From Aquatica leii (taxonomy: Eukaryota; Arthropoda; Insecta; Coleoptera; Lampyridae), in assembly GCA_035610365.1 (NCBI GenBank), contig CM069434.1, forward strand, positions 100,552,806-100,616,805: a DNA stretch of 64,000 nucleotides, in the 5' to 3' direction. Positions 22,440-34,859 of the stretch are shown piece by piece. Positions within the stretch are counted from its first letter, which is position 1, and each line of letters begins with the position of its first letter. The notes under the pieces were generated by a model, which was not told the origin of the DNA, made no database searches, and was given only the letters and a program-made list of their open reading frames with translations. The translations under genes and the position numbers were made by a program.

Positions 22440-23840
22440 GATAAAGCGCAACTAATGTTCATTAAAGTTATAATTAATAGCAACATGTAGATTCAGGTTT
22501 CCACGGGTTGTATTCGTAATACATTTTTTCATTCTGGATAATTCCCGTGTTGTCGGTATCACACAAGCTGAGCTTTCGCCACACGTCGCAGTGGGCATCT
22601 TCAGAGTCCGGAACAAACTGATTGATACTGCCGTAAAGTCTCGCTTTTATAGACCGGCCTCGGTTCGATAAAACTGGTTTTCAAATCTCCGGTAAAGAAA
22701 ACTAGAATCTGGGTTAATATTAAAAGGGTTTTTAATTATTTCAATGGGTTTCCTAATTTTTTGCTAATAGTAATTAAAAACATTAACCAAAATCTTAATG
22801 TTTCCAAACATAATTTGATAATCCGTTTCTAGCACGGTTCCGCCACCGCTGCGTTTGGCTATTTTGTATAAGACGACTACATCTCTGATGCTCCTTAATA
22901 CAAATTTCCACGCTTCTACCCGTTTCTCCTATGTATGCACGACCACAAAAGCAAGGAATGCTATAAACGCCGTCATATTGAAAAGGAATAACGTCCTTTG
23001 CCGGATTTAAGAATTAGCCCAATTTAAGAAGAGTCCAAAATCGAGTAACAATGTTGTGTTTAGACAACATTTTTTCTATATGGTCTGTAGTACCTTTGAC
23101 GTAGGGTAGATGGACACGGGTTGAGACATAGATTCCGCTGTTACTATTGGTTTCAAAAACGTAAACTTTGTAATAAATTGTTAAAACTTTTTCTACTGTA
23201 ACTGTTTGCGAATAACAACTTAGTTAGATAATTTTTGGTTTAACTCAAGGAAACAGCTCTGTACACTAAATAATTGATTACTGCTAGTTTTTGAAAAGGG
23301 TGGTGATGAGACAATCCATTTGAGTATTTATTTGTATAGGTAGGTTTTCGATAAACTGCACGTGATAATGAATCATCTTCATTTCGATTAACTAGAACGT
23401 CTAAAAATGGCAAAGAGGAGTTTCTTTCTGATTCTATAATAAAAGGAATATTTTAATGAATTGTGTTTAAATGACATAGAAACTCGTTAAGCGTAGAAGA
23501 ACCAAGTCTTTTTTTCAAAATCTTTCATAATAATCTATATAAAAATATGTTGCACATTAAATTCCAATAACAACGTGCATAAATTAAAAAATATAAAGAT
23601 TTGTGGTATTGTACAAAGCAAGTATTCATATAGAGACCAGGTTGATTTTCTCACCTTGTACGAAAACACTGGGTCATCTTTCGAATACTTTTGTCGCTAC
23701 AAAATATGGATTTCCTTCTATAAGTTCTGTCAAGTTTAGTTAAAAAATGTTCTCTAATATTTGGTTTCATCATTTTCTCATCGGCAAACTTAAATTAAAA
23801 TGAAATAACAAGTAACAAGTAAGCATTCAAAAGCATCATA
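22440..23840 (-). mobile_element. Penelope-like element remnant 1
   Basis: On the minus strand, RT thumb-like sequence (SSLPFLDVLVNRNEDD and VYRKPTYTNKYS, about 23430-23290) is followed by a GIY-YIG endonuclease with GVYSIPCFCGRAYIGETGRS (about 22965-22905) and EHQRCSRLIQNS. RT plus C-terminal GIY-YIG endonuclease is specific to Penelope-like elements. Stops and frameshifts are frequent. A hammerhead-like motif lies about 190 bp beyond the endonuclease. The right boundary merges with a piggyBac fragment. Confidence 0.85.
22570..22604 (-). ncRNA. hammerhead ribozyme-like motif, PLE-1
   Basis: On the minus strand CTGAAGA (22604-22598) matches the core CUGANGA. A stem II with GCC(C)AC pairing GTGGC follows (one bulge), then GAAA. 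Then come G-C-U-C, where A15.1/G15.2 can pair C16.2/U16.1 and C is the cleavage-site H17. The ultra-short stem III is the form described for Penelope-like elements. Stem I pairing is weak. Confidence 0.55.
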
Positions 23841-23872
23841 GACGGCAGATGTATCGCTAATTTTTTGTACTA

Positions 23873-24640
23873 TCAACAAGTTTTCCGTTTGCTGGACATG
23901 TAGTTGTTATACATTACTATAGCTTTTGTTTTTCTTATGTTTCGATGTCTTCTTTTTTTCTTCTGCCATCTACCATTTCTTATTATGCTTTTTAGAAGGG
24001 TATCTGTCACATAGATTCCGTTTTGCAGTAACTGACAGTTAAGGGAAACACTGTTATAAAAGTTATCCATAAATGGTGAGTGTTCCTTGTTTTCAATTTC
24101 CGTCAGAGTCTCGATACTTTTTCAGTATGTTCTTTCGGGCCTAAATTATCCTGACTCTCACTGTAAAAATTACAACGTAACACCATTTCGTTTGGTTTAA
24201 CAAATATGTATATTTTTATTCCTCACTTATGTTTTTTTCTTTTATGAATTGTCGAAATAGCAATCTTCCTCGCCATGGCACTATTGAGTAATCTAACGAC
24301 AATTAGTTTCCAGGATAATACATTTCCTGCATTTAGTCGTTAAAATGTTGTTGCGCGCTTTTTATTTTGTGTAAACCGTCACCGTAACCAAATTGACCTG
24401 CCTAGTAAGATTTTTTGAGAAATGTAGACATCTCAGCATTATGATGAATATGTTCCAATTCATCTATTTTGTAGGATCGATCAGAAATTGTAAATAATTC
24501 GTCCTGTTTACACTAATCTTGAATCCGGTTCATATGCACGTTACCCATCTGTAACCATATTTTCAAAAAAACATTGAGTTCTTATAGGACCACTTCTTTC
24601 CAATGGGTTATTTTAGATTTGTCTGTAGTGGAGTGCCGAA
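23873..24640 (-). pseudogene. piggyBac transposase remnant 1
   Basis: Minus-strand readings give LNVFLKIWLQMGNVHMNRIQD (in two adjacent pieces, about 24580-24510), the DDE_Tnp_1_7 region that normally precedes YW, and further downstream MDNFYNSVSL with LLQNGIYVTDTL (24070-23995), the conserved third-block DNF(Y/F)xS motif. Stops interrupt it. The Asp of DNFYNS is a catalytic position in piggyBac transposases. No TTAA-bounded termini were identified. Confidence 0.65.
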
Positions 24641-25452
24641 GAAAAACTTTTCTGGCATGTATATTACTTTGCTCAACTATTATGGACAAGAATTCATTAG
24701 TGTCTAGTAGAGAAAAAAGTAATATGGTCTACCAGGACGAGACACGCGTAGGCTAAGGTTTCCAAAAAATGGAATTATTTCTAAGCCTGGAGTATCACTC
24801 CATACTAAAATACTAAATTATACGCTACAGCAATGTCACTTCTACCACCAGAATCATATGATTCGTCGTTGAAAGTATATGCAAGAATTAATGGGAATGT
24901 TCTTTTACCTTTCAATTTTAGTGTGTCGGAAGCATTATAATAATATAGAAATCTGTCGCCGATAAAAAAAGTTGGAAAACACTGGTCTAAAGTCCTATCT
25001 CTAGTTAATGTTTTTATTGCTACAAAAAACTGTTTCTTATCGTGTACTTGGTTTCAACTAGTAAGTATTTATAACAAATTAATCGTTTTTGTCTAAAGTT
25101 TGCATAATTAACAAATTTTCATAATTTTTGCTTATTGTGCCACTAACACTTCCTGATAACAAGTCTGCATACACCAAGCTTAAAAAAAATAAAACAAAAA
25201 AACGACAATTCAATTTTTACTAAACTGTGTCTTTGTATGAGAAAAAACTGTCACCAACAAATTGGTATTCACTTTAATCAATCAATAAAACCGATTAACG
25301 GAACCTTCAAATATATACTTGTTCCACGACTCCGCGTTCTGACTACATACATTGTTTCTCATAAACTCAGACAAAAACAACAGACCATCCGATTGTGAAA
25401 CAAACGATCAATTCCTAGAGAGCTGCCAATACATAACGCCTTAAATTTTCAG
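24641..25452. other. no recognisable feature
   Basis: AT-rich; possibly the N-terminal part of the piggyBac remnant, but no motif can be read with confidence. Confidence 0.35.
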
Positions 25453-25805
25453 TCAGGCTCTTGTTTTAAGTCTGGAAAACCGATATTGTATATGATACCA
25501 AAGACGTTCAACAAGAAAAATAAAAACTAAAGGCACACATATATATATATAGACTAAACCACATGAACACGGAATTAAATATACACCTTGAGATGAGACT
25601 GTAAGAAATTTGGCCTTGGTAGAAAAAAGAACTTGACTTGCCGAGTTGAATATGGATTTAATACCATTCTTAGAAAAAAGTTTCTCCATTTCATCTGTGA
25701 CAGTACAAAAGTAAGGTAAAAATGCCAATCTTGGATTGGAATCGGAAGTAGAAATGTCCTTAGGTACTTCAGTACGGAAAGGTAGACAACGATTTATAAC
25801 TACCT
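25453..25805 (-). mobile_element. Penelope-like fragment 2a (endonuclease linker)
   Basis: The minus strand reads LPFRTEVPKDIS, then LPYFCTVTDEMEKLFSKNGI and GVYLIPCSCGLVYI. This is the linker between RT and GIY-YIG endonuclease plus the endonuclease start in PLEs. The frame is lost just after GLVYI, in an AT microsatellite at 25536-25550. Confidence 0.75.
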
Positions 25806-26130
25806 AAATATCCCGCTTCATTTATATTATAGATTGAACGGGAGGTCTGCAAAATCATTAAATCTTCTAATCTACTTCCTAAAACCAAATGTCAACTTAT
25901 CCCCTCAGCTTGTAAGTCACCTCGTCTATACAAATTTTTGTAAGTTCAAAAACAAGGTATACTTTTTAGAGCTATTGTCAATACTATTCAATCTTGTATT
26001 TACATTCTTTTCACATCCTCGACTCTCATCATTTGAAATCTATAAAACTTGAACCCCAGGATCTTCTTGTGAGTTTTGATGTACCTTCATCTTTTACCAA
26101 CTTTTCTATTGACACATTGGCTGCCAAGCA
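25806..26130 (+). mobile_element. Penelope-like fragment 2b (RT)
   Basis: The plus strand reads SLNLLIYFLKPNVNLSPQL and, in another frame, LEPQDLLVSFDVPSSFTNFS (about 26045-26105). This corresponds to the PLE RT catalytic block DILVSFDVxSLFTN. It is divergently oriented to fragment 2a, head to head. Confidence 0.7.
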
Positions 26131-26308
26131 CTAGAATAAGAAATAACCCTGGGCAGTACGAAAAAACGAAGAAAAAGAAGTGTTCTGTTTACCTTGAATC
26201 CCATATGAGTGCCGAAGATCATAAGTACTATAAGTCAGGTTAGTTGCACCCCTGAATATCAAACGCCTTCTACTTCTTAATTCACTCAAGTAACGCAAGC
26301 CCGCAGAT

Positions 26309-26780
26309 ATGTCTGCTAAAAATATTTCTAAAAATTGTAATCCGACCGCCTACAAACCCATCAACAACAAAGACGATAATCACGTTCCCCCAATCATTCT
26401 AAGGGAAAAGTCGTTGTGGCCTTCTACTGCAGCACTTCTTGATTCCCGTAAAATTAATTTTACCAACGCTGTCAATGTTAATGATGGCATCAAAATCACT
26501 TCTTCGTCCGTTTCGGACTACCGTGCCATGATAAGTGTAATGGAAAAGAAAAGTATCCCAAATCACATGTATGCACTCCCAGTAGCAAACAAAAAGAAGT
26601 AATTAGAGGTGCTCTAGAAACTACTCCAACAGATTCGATCCTAAAAGAAATAACAGTTCTTAATTTTACATCTACCAAAGTCATTCAATTGCACAAAGCG
26701 AATAAAGTCCCTATGTCCCTCATTTTAGTTCTACTTCCAAGAGAACATAATTCTATATTTAACCTGACTCATTGTTGCAG
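26309..26780 (+). pseudogene. Jockey ORF1 (nucleic-acid-binding gag)
   Basis: Open from 26309 to 26602, with VPPIILREKSLWP, AVNVNDGIKI and SSVSDYRAM. These are hallmarks of insect Jockey ORF1, normally followed by RRM-like and zinc-knuckle domains. A frame change at about 26600 leads to RGALETTPTDSIL and PMSLILVLLPREHNSIFNL. The zinc knuckles are missing. The product would coat element RNA. Confidence 0.8.
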
Positions 26781-26962
26781 AGTTGCGATTCAGGTAGTAA
26801 TTTTAGAAATTTTAGAGCGATGATCGCACCAATGTTTCTACTGTCAACCCTTAAATTACCTCTTCAATTTTATTTTTTTTTCAATTTACCAAGTAACAAT
26901 ACATTGGTACATCATTTCCTCAGTCTAATAAAAATGTACAAATTGCAAAAATTCTAGGTGAC

Positions 26963-27560
26963 ATGCTAACCACTTTCAGTCAGTCAAACTCTACCGAAAT
27001 AACAGCCTCAGCTTTCTTGCGACACACCCAACAGCTTCTGAACATTACTGCAATAGCCCTCAGTCTAAATCTACTGAACTTCAACACTTTCTCAAGCAGT
27101 ACAAAATCGATGCTATACTTTTATCAGAAACTCATGTTTGCCATAACCCCAAAATTCCTAACAATTCGTGAGAATAAAGGCGGTGGATCCGGTATTTTTG
27201 TTAAAAAAATTTTTCAGTATTATCAACTCCCAAACCCTGTCTGTGATCATATAGAATGAACGTCAATATTGGTTGAAACTGCTGTTGGCAATATTATAGT
27301 AGTGTCATGCTATAAACCACTCAAATCTCCAATGACTGACGACGATCTTGATCGCTTATCTCCTAGTTATCAATCTTTTATTGCAGCAGGAGATTTCAAC
27401 AGTAAACTTATTGCTTGGAATAATCGTGTTTTCAATCCAAATCGCCGTAAATTACTTAATTATATAGATAACCATCCTTAATTATCAGTTATTGCACCAA
27501 TTGAACCTACCTACTACCATGACATCTACCGCCCGGACATCTTAGATATACAAGTCTTTT
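26963..27560 (+). pseudogene. Jockey ORF2 endonuclease fragment
   Basis: Contains KGGGSGIFVKK, VETAVGNIIVVSCYKP and FIAAGDFNSKLIAWNN (27390-27428), the conserved AP-endonuclease motif GDFNxKH, here with Leu instead of His. A stop (27257-27259) splits the reading. It would nick target DNA; this copy is inactive. Confidence 0.8.
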
Positions 27561-28139
27561 AAAATACTCCTTTTTCCCTACCATTTATTCTATTTCTAAA
27601 CTTAATTGCAATCAGTTTACGTTTTCATAGCGATTGGACTAGATTTAATCAACTATTAATTGCATCTTGGCCCAATCCCGATTATTGATTTGCAAAAATG
27701 CCTTGACAACATTAAGTTCTTTCAAACGGCAGTCATCAAATATCAAAAATAAAAACATAAATATCCACGAACCCTTAACCCGCAATACAAAAAGGATCTA
27801 AACAAATCACACTTTGAAGTACGTCTAGTTCTACAAAAGTCCTGGGCATCCAAATTAGATTCTCTAAATCGTGGCTCCCACTCATTTTGGCGCATGGAAA
27901 AAAAATTGCGTAACGTTTCCTTTAGATTTAATCTACCATTTCATTCTGCAAACGGCCTAGTTTACTCACCTGCTCAAACAGTATAATTACAAGCTGACAA
28001 TCTTGAGCTTCAATGCTTCCCCAATTATCAAATCGCCGATCTTGACCGTATGGATAGAATAAACTCAAACGTTGTTAGATTTTTATTGCAAAATCATACA
28101 AATCCACCACTTTCTCCAGCCTCTCTGTTAGAAATTAAA

Positions 28140-28960
28140 AAAATTATACGATTTCTCAGAAACTAAGCTACTTTCTACGTGACTGGAAGATAGCTGATGT
28201 AATAATACTTCCAAAACCTTTAAAAGATCACAAATTTCTACAAACTTACGATCCGATAAGTTTTTTTTCCTGCTATCTCCAAAATTGCCAAAAGAATCAT
28301 TGTCTCACGTTTGAACTTTTCCCGCTTAAATTTTTTTCTGGACGAGCGATTTAGGTTTCGGTCTAATCACTCTACAACTGAACACCTTCTCGGAGTCATG
28401 GAATTTTGTTAGCATTCTATGTTCAACAATCAAGCCACTGGAGCAGTTTTCTTAGACGTTTCAAAAGCATTTGATCGAGTTTGGCATAATGGCCATTCCT
28501 TTATCTTGCATCCTCACTTTTGCATTAAATTACATAATATCTCGTCCTCGATCAGGCCTTTAGCAGCAGGAGTTTTGCAAGGTTCTTTTCCCAACCCATT
28601 ATACCCATAACGCGCACGAGATTCCCAAATCCTCCAATACGCTGAAGACACCACCATCTTAGCCCGCTGCTGGCAAAGAAAACTCGTAACTAATCGCCTA
28701 CAATCAGCACTAAACATTTTAGACACATGGTTTACCGATTGGCTTGTGGACGTCAACGCCGAGAAAAGTGCGGCGATAATATTTTCTAGGAAACTAAAAC
28801 ATCATCCTTGCGGTCAACTCACCGTTTCTAATAATCAAATTCCCTGGTGCAACTCCGCTAAATACCTTAGTGTGATATTAGATAAATGGTTACCTTCTCC
28901 ACCCACATCGAATCCGCCGTCAATAAAAGTGGTAGTTCCATTAAATATTTGACTTCTCTT
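28140..28960 (+). pseudogene. Jockey ORF2 RT fragment
   Basis: Pieces of RT in changing frames: DERFRFRSNHSTTEHLLGV, GAVFLDVSKAFDRVWHNG (28442-28495, the first catalytic Asp block), AGVLQGSFPNPLYP (the GVPQGSxLSPxLY block) and a C-terminal EKSAAIIFSRK near 28760. The YADD box is degenerate. Confidence 0.8.
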
Positions 28961-29240
28961 TCAAAAGAAAATTAAATCATAAAAACAAAATTATTTTGTA
29001 TAAATCTGTTATAACTCTCCTTCAACGCACCCTGGTTTGTCAAGATCAAAAACCTCTACCGTAATGCCAATTTTTCTCTCATTAAAGACCAAATATTAAC
29101 AAGATCTAAATCAGAATTTTCTAAAAATTTTATACATCTAAACCCACTTATAAGAAATTCCACAAATTATGACGAATCACAAAGCAAAATGAAACGCTTA
29201 AGAACCATTCTCAAAAAATAATAAACCTAAACATCCTATC

Positions 29241-31434
29241 CATGCCCTATAATAATGCTATTTAAACTTGACCATATGACAATATCTTACAAGATGACAG
29301 GGTAAAAGAAATTATTCCTGGCCCAACTGGAAGAAGAAGATTGGATAGCCACTTCTATGGAGTTTAGAATTTGACTTGGTTTACAAGTCGATTACATACT
29401 CTGTAGTGATTCGTTGTTAGATTAGCGTTTACTTCCTTAAGTTTTTATTTCACGCCCTGATGAAGCCCTTTACGCAAGTGGACACATTTTGTCATACAGA
29501 TACCGACCGTAGAAACCTTTGCGATTACGCTAACAAATTGTTTGTAAACAAAACAATGATGAAAATTCTTTTTTTTTTAATTTAGAATTTACTTCAACGT
29601 TAAATACAATTCAGTTGTTGAAATATCAAATAGTAATTCACGTAACAAGGGTCGAAAGTATGGCATAGCACAGCGAACGTTAATGCGACGCAAATCCTCA
29701 CGGCCGAGCTTGCATGTGAGTCAGTTATGCTATGATACTTTCAACGAGAGTAACGTACATTATTTTTTGTGTTGCATTTTGTAAAATTACATTTTTTTTT
29801 AATGAAAAAGTCACCAGAAATGTAGTTGGTACTACGTTTATTACTAAATCTGTCAAATTTTGGCATTAACTTTTACATCTTTTTTATTCAATTTAAGCTT
29901 AATTTCACGATTTCTTAAATGACTTTTTCACTTGTGGCATACTTGTTTTAATATAATAATTGACACTACATTTTTTGGGTCAGTTTTTCTTGTTCATAGC
30001 AAATGACATGTCTATTAGGTTCAACTTTGTTTAATTACGTGTGTATTTTATTTTTGTTGGCAGAATATATTAACTGTATGTATAATTTCATTCATAATTC
30101 CTTGTAGATGTAATCGTACAATTTTATATACTGTTAAAAACAATTAAGAGATTTTTTAAATGCAGTAATAAAGAAGCAGTTAATATAACACTTGCAAACA
30201 TTTTTATATAACAACTTAAATATTTATTAAAAAAATGATCGTATCGTCATAATTAAAAAGAAAAGTTAAATTAAAATTTGGTCGGCATCTAAATTGGAAA
30301 TATTCAAATTTTGTTAATGTTATAGTCTAACCCATCAAACTAATTTTGTTTGAAAATTTCAACTTGTTTCTTGAATAACAAAACTATAAACATTTAAAGT
30401 GAGATACTGTTTTTTTGCATTATTTGAAAACTGTCAGAACATAATTAAACCAATATTACCTACGTTCTTAACTTTAAAGCAAGTGCAACTGCTTTCTTAG
30501 ACTTTACAATTAGTTTCACAAATCGAATTGTATTTGCCCAAAACAGAATTAAATACATTATGTCATTTTTGCAATGACGTAACCTTGTCTAACAATAGAT
30601 TACTAAAAATACTAACACACACAAACCTTTTATGGAATAAAAGTTGCGCGCCATTGAATTCTAAACAATTATAATATCATATACGTCTCGACAATAATCC
30701 TTCATTTCATAAACATTTTAATTTATTACTTTGGAAAAAAAATCGCAAAAACAACAATAATTTTAATATTTGTCAAAAAAAAACTACATTAACATCTCAA
30801 GTATTTTTTGAAATTATTTCATTATTAATTGCAAAAGACACAGCTAAAAGAAACAAGGTCTGCAGTATTAATAATTAATAACTCAACAAAATACCATTAC
30901 GAATTGCAAAATCATAAAACAGAACAAATCCAAGCTACTGAAATTTTAGAGACAGGACCTTTCCAGTTGCAGCGGCATACCTTCTAAAATATATAATTAT
31001 TTTGCCAAATTCAAAAACTAGAGCTCAAGAAACACAAAAACTGAAGCTAAAGAATCACACAAACACAATTTCAAAGAAAAAACTTCTCAACGCTAATCAT
31101 AATCTCAAAAGTGTAACTTTTTTCTTCGCAAATAAAGTTGGAAAAAGAACAAGAATAGAACAAATACACAGAATCGTTTGGCTTCAGGAACATCAAATAT
31201 CACTTGCTAAATAAAACCATGCAAAACACACTTGCAAAATAACTTCTTGCTTACAAAGTCGTCCTGAAGCCAACGTAAAGCTACGAGTTGCAGCTCTGGA
31301 GTAGTCTTCAGTCAAATATTAAAATTATTCAAACAAATGTATGAAAACATACATATACCAATAATGAAATGTAGTGTGAACAACAATTTTAAATTCTTTA
31401 CGCTGATGACTGACTGCAAACTATATGCCCGTAC
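29241..31434. other. intergenic DNA with one hairpin
   Basis: Nothing recognised except the inverted repeat at 29653-29743 and GCGCGCCATTGAATTCTA near 30647, which resembles the hAT end at 31460. The frame at 31002-31214 has no family features. Confidence 0.4.
29653..29743. repeat. hairpin with GAAAGTAT arms
   Basis: CGAAAGTATGGCATAGCA (29653-29670) is inverted as TGCTATGATACTTTCAACG (about 29727-29745) around a GC-rich 56-base spacer. A similar GAAAGTAT...ATACTTTC hairpin occurs at 63512-63560. Confidence 0.45.
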
Positions 31435-31439
31435 CAGTG

Positions 31440-32374
31440 GCGGCGCTACCATTCTGCGCGCCACTGAATTTTATAATTATTTATTAGAATTGATATCGAG
31501 AATATAATCAGATCTATTTGTACACTTATATTTAGGTAAATAGATACAAAAATTAAAAATTAATCTAAAAGGAACAGTACTTAAAATTTTTCTAGATTTT
31601 GCTGCAGCAAATTCATTAATAAGATCATCCAGATCTACATTTTTTGCAGTCTTATTTTCAATACTTCATATGGGTAATTCACTTAATCTCTCCTCAGACA
31701 TAGTACTCCTTAAATAATTTTTTATTACCTTTAGTTTTGAAAAAGATCTTTCAACTGTTGCTGTACTAACTAACAAATTAAGAAATCAATAAAATACTGT
31801 ACAAACATCCGGAAAACTTGATGATAGAGTCGCATTTTTACAAATGTAGCAAGATCTTTAATATTTGGAACTTTAATTATTTCATCCTTCAACATGGTCC
31901 GAAAGCTTACTATTTGTTGAGGAAATAAATCCATGCGATCATTGTTGTAATAATATTTCAACAACTTTGACAATTCATATAATTCATCGTCACTTGCTTT
32001 TTTTTAAATGTTGGGATCTAATACATCAAATTTTCTCAAAATAGTTTTATAAGCGGAAAAAAATTTTTTAATTTGTAATATTAAAATATTTAAGATTTTT
32101 AAAAATATTTCCACCTTAAACCTTTTTTCTCCATTCTCTATTCTCTCGTCCTGAGACAATTCAGCAAAACAAAATTTTTGCTTTATGTAGTTTTTTTTGT
32201 GAATTTGGGTTCTATCCATCGGAATATCTACATCGCAAAGTATTCAAGGCATCATTCATCGACGACTATCTAGTGGGGTACCCACCCACCTCTTAGCACT
32301 TCCATGAAAAAAATTATACAAATGTCTTGTGATATAAAAAATCCGAATCTTCAGGAACTGCTTTTACAGCATCA
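31440..32374 (-). pseudogene. hAT-2 transposase, C-terminal part
   Basis: Begins NDAVKAVPEDSDFLYHKTFV, then FFHGSAKRW in a second frame (conserved KRW), a deletion, and FAELSQDERIENGEKRFKVE. The C-terminal dimerisation domain then reads ATVERSFSKLKVIKNYLRS (about 31760-31705), MSEERLSE and a tail ending close to the left terminus. Frame changes and stops make it non-functional. Confidence 0.85.
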
Positions 32375-32859
32375 TCTTAATATATAAAACAAAGTCGGGT
32401 TTGTTCGAACACTTATAACTCGAGAACGACTGGACCAATTTTTATGGTTTTTGATTTTTTGGATTTGTCTTTGTCCAGAATAGCAGAATAACTATTAAAA
32501 TGTTGAAAAATTGACGAAAAAAAATTTTTTTTAATCTCTTATACAAAATGTTTGGGGATTTCGTACCGGTCAAACATTTAATGTTCATCCAGTCGATACG
32601 GTAAACTCTCCCCTAAAATTAAAAAATGTATTTAAATAAAGGTCTAGAATAGTGTCAGATGAAAAAGGACTGAGATATTTATTGCTTGTCAAATATTTAA
32701 GCGTGCGTTCAGAAGTTTATATCAATTTCCTTAAATATAGAACAAATGATGAATGAACGAATGACTTAATTAAAAAAAAAATCTGTCAAACCAATTGGTC
32801 ACACTTTTAAGTCGCGAAAAATGTTCGTGGTCCGACATCATTTGAATCACTACGAACTG

Positions 32860-33644
32860 TTAAGGGTATAGTGTGCCCAACATTTCGTGCAGCATGTCAC
32901 GACCTCAATTTGCTTGAAAACGATACTCATTGGGACACGACAATCGCCGAAGCAATTATTTCTGCATCTCCAAGTCAGATACGCACATTATTTGCTATCA
33001 TCATCATTTCTACATGCCTCTCTTCTAATCCACGTAACTTGTGGAACAAATACAAAGAAAACATTTTACATCGAATTCGTGTCAGTTCAAGGAATCCTGA
33101 TCTTGAGATGAATGAGGAGATACATAACCAAGTTTTGCTCTTGATCGAATATATGTGTTACCTTGTGTGTGGCAGTTTGTTAATCAGGTTAGGAATGTCA
33201 GCGTCAGATCGCGGAATGAATGACGTATTTAATAGAGAATTGGAACGTGAATATGATCGTCATAAGCCTATTATACATTAATTAATGCAATTGATGATGG
33301 AAATGGTGGCTTATTTTTTCTGGATACCCGTGGTGGAACTGGAAAAACATTCCTCGTGTCATTGATTTTGGACCTCGTTCGTGCGAGATCCGAAATTGCG
33401 GTAGCAGTTGCTTCTTCTGGAATAGCGGCCACGTTGTTAGAAGGATTCCGTACGGCTCATTGAGCGTTAAAATTGCCGTTAAATCTTCAAACTACTGAAC
33501 AACCGACATGTAACATTACAAAACACTCTGCACTGGCAAAAATTTTAGTAGCCTCAAAAATCATCATCTAGGATAAATGCACAGTGGCACTCAAACGCGC
33601 ATTGGAAGCCATTGATCGAACCTTAAAAGATCTGCGCAATGACT
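32860..33644 (+). pseudogene. Helitron helicase, N-terminal part
   Basis: Open from 32871 to 33281: CPTFRAACHDLNLLENDTHW, AIISASPSQIRTLFAII and LWNKYKENI are typical of the Helitron segment preceding Pif1. After a frame change, the Walker A motif reads LDTRGGTGKTFLVSLIL (33318-33368), then ASSGIAATLLEG and FRTAH followed by a stop (TGA, 33462-33464). The last residues, EAIDRTLKDLRND, reach the LTR insertion. The helicase would unwind DNA during rolling-circle transposition; the Rep nuclease is absent. Confidence 0.88.
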
Positions 33645-34859
33645 TGTTACGTGCAAAATTTTCATAACGTAATACCCTGTATATCGAATTAAAATTAGAT
33701 TCCGGTTTTGACGCCCTCTACCGATCTTTCTGGTTACTGACATGTTGCGGAATTCATTTTTAAGCTGTCAACTACCTAAGACGGTCTGTGTCGTTTTGAA
33801 TTGGTCTAATCCAAAGATGTAATAGTACATCCACTGTGATGGACAGTAATTTATAAGTTAATTACAAATTTAACATAATTTATTAGGCACAGGGTAAGAT
33901 ATTTACATCCGTATTGTTAGGATTCTTTTGTAATTTCTTTCTTAATTTGATAGCCGTTCCGCCACGCTTTGACCACATGTTAGATTTAATAAAAGAACAA
34001 TGAAGAATTAATATTGATAAATACCTTCACTAAACGCTTAGGATTCTGGAAGGCATATTATCCACAACGAATACGAAGTCTTGGCCAGCATTTGCCTTTG
34101 AGATGTTACTTCTTATACGTCAGTCGATTGCGATACCCACCTTTTCGTAATTGCGAATAACAGCATTCGATACAACGGGTTTTTATATCTAATTTTCTTT
34201 ATTATTAACGGTTTTGTAGCTTCCTATCTTCGTGAGTTAGTGTGTTGACACGATTTGCTATTCATATCTATTCCAGGCTCATTCACCGGAGAAAACGTTT
34301 TCTTCGATCAAGTAAGTACTGGATTGTGGGTAAGTTTATTTAATTATTTTATGGGGTCAGAAAAGTCACTCACGGAACTTTTGTTTATGTTAATTTCTGT
34401 AATTGCGATCATTGTTGCAATACCATTAAGGTAGTTTCATTAATTATTTTGTGTGTATCGCATGTTGTGTATAAACGATATTTATTACGAAATTTTCTTC
34501 GCTATTCATTTCGATTTAACTTATGTATTGTGTGTTGTCGATACTTCTGGAATTTAAGGATTGAGAATTAGATATACTCTTGTTAATATTCTACGTTACT
34601 AAATTAAAGTTTTTATACCTGTTAATCTTTCTTTTATGGTAACATACCTTTCTCTTTTATTGTGGTTACCCGAACATCAGAATAACAAGGATTACGAACC
34701 TAAAAATTCGTTACAAGCTTGGACCGTCTGTCTTGATTGAGGCAGAAGTGTTAATTATAAAATATCTGGCGCCCTTAATTATTATTCACTTGAACCTCCC
34801 CTATTTCCGACTGTGTGAGTTGGCCGTGCAAGGTTCGTGAGACCTATGAGCTTGTAACA
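33645..34859 (+). repeat. solo LTR, copy B (1215 bp)
   Basis: Begins TGTTACGTGCAAAATTTTC and ends CTTGTAACA, flanked by GACT (33641-33644, 34860-34863). It is the shortest copy. Ignoring the LTR and one GACT joins the helicase frame exactly (LRND to SIIFDG). Closely similar, in inverted orientation, to copy C. Confidence 0.95.

Larger units (their letters stand above)
26240..29240 (+). mobile_element. Jockey-type LINE, decayed
   Basis: An ORF1-like gag fragment, an AP endonuclease and an RT follow in the canonical Jockey order on the plus strand, all with stops and frameshifts. The 5' and 3' boundaries are indistinct and no target-site duplication was found. Confidence 0.85.

Noticed and set aside
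29454-29492. CTGATGA near a possible PLE terminus, as a sixth hammerhead motif
   Set aside because: No GAAA follows, and stem II cannot be drawn convincingly. It could be a decayed copy but is not supportable.
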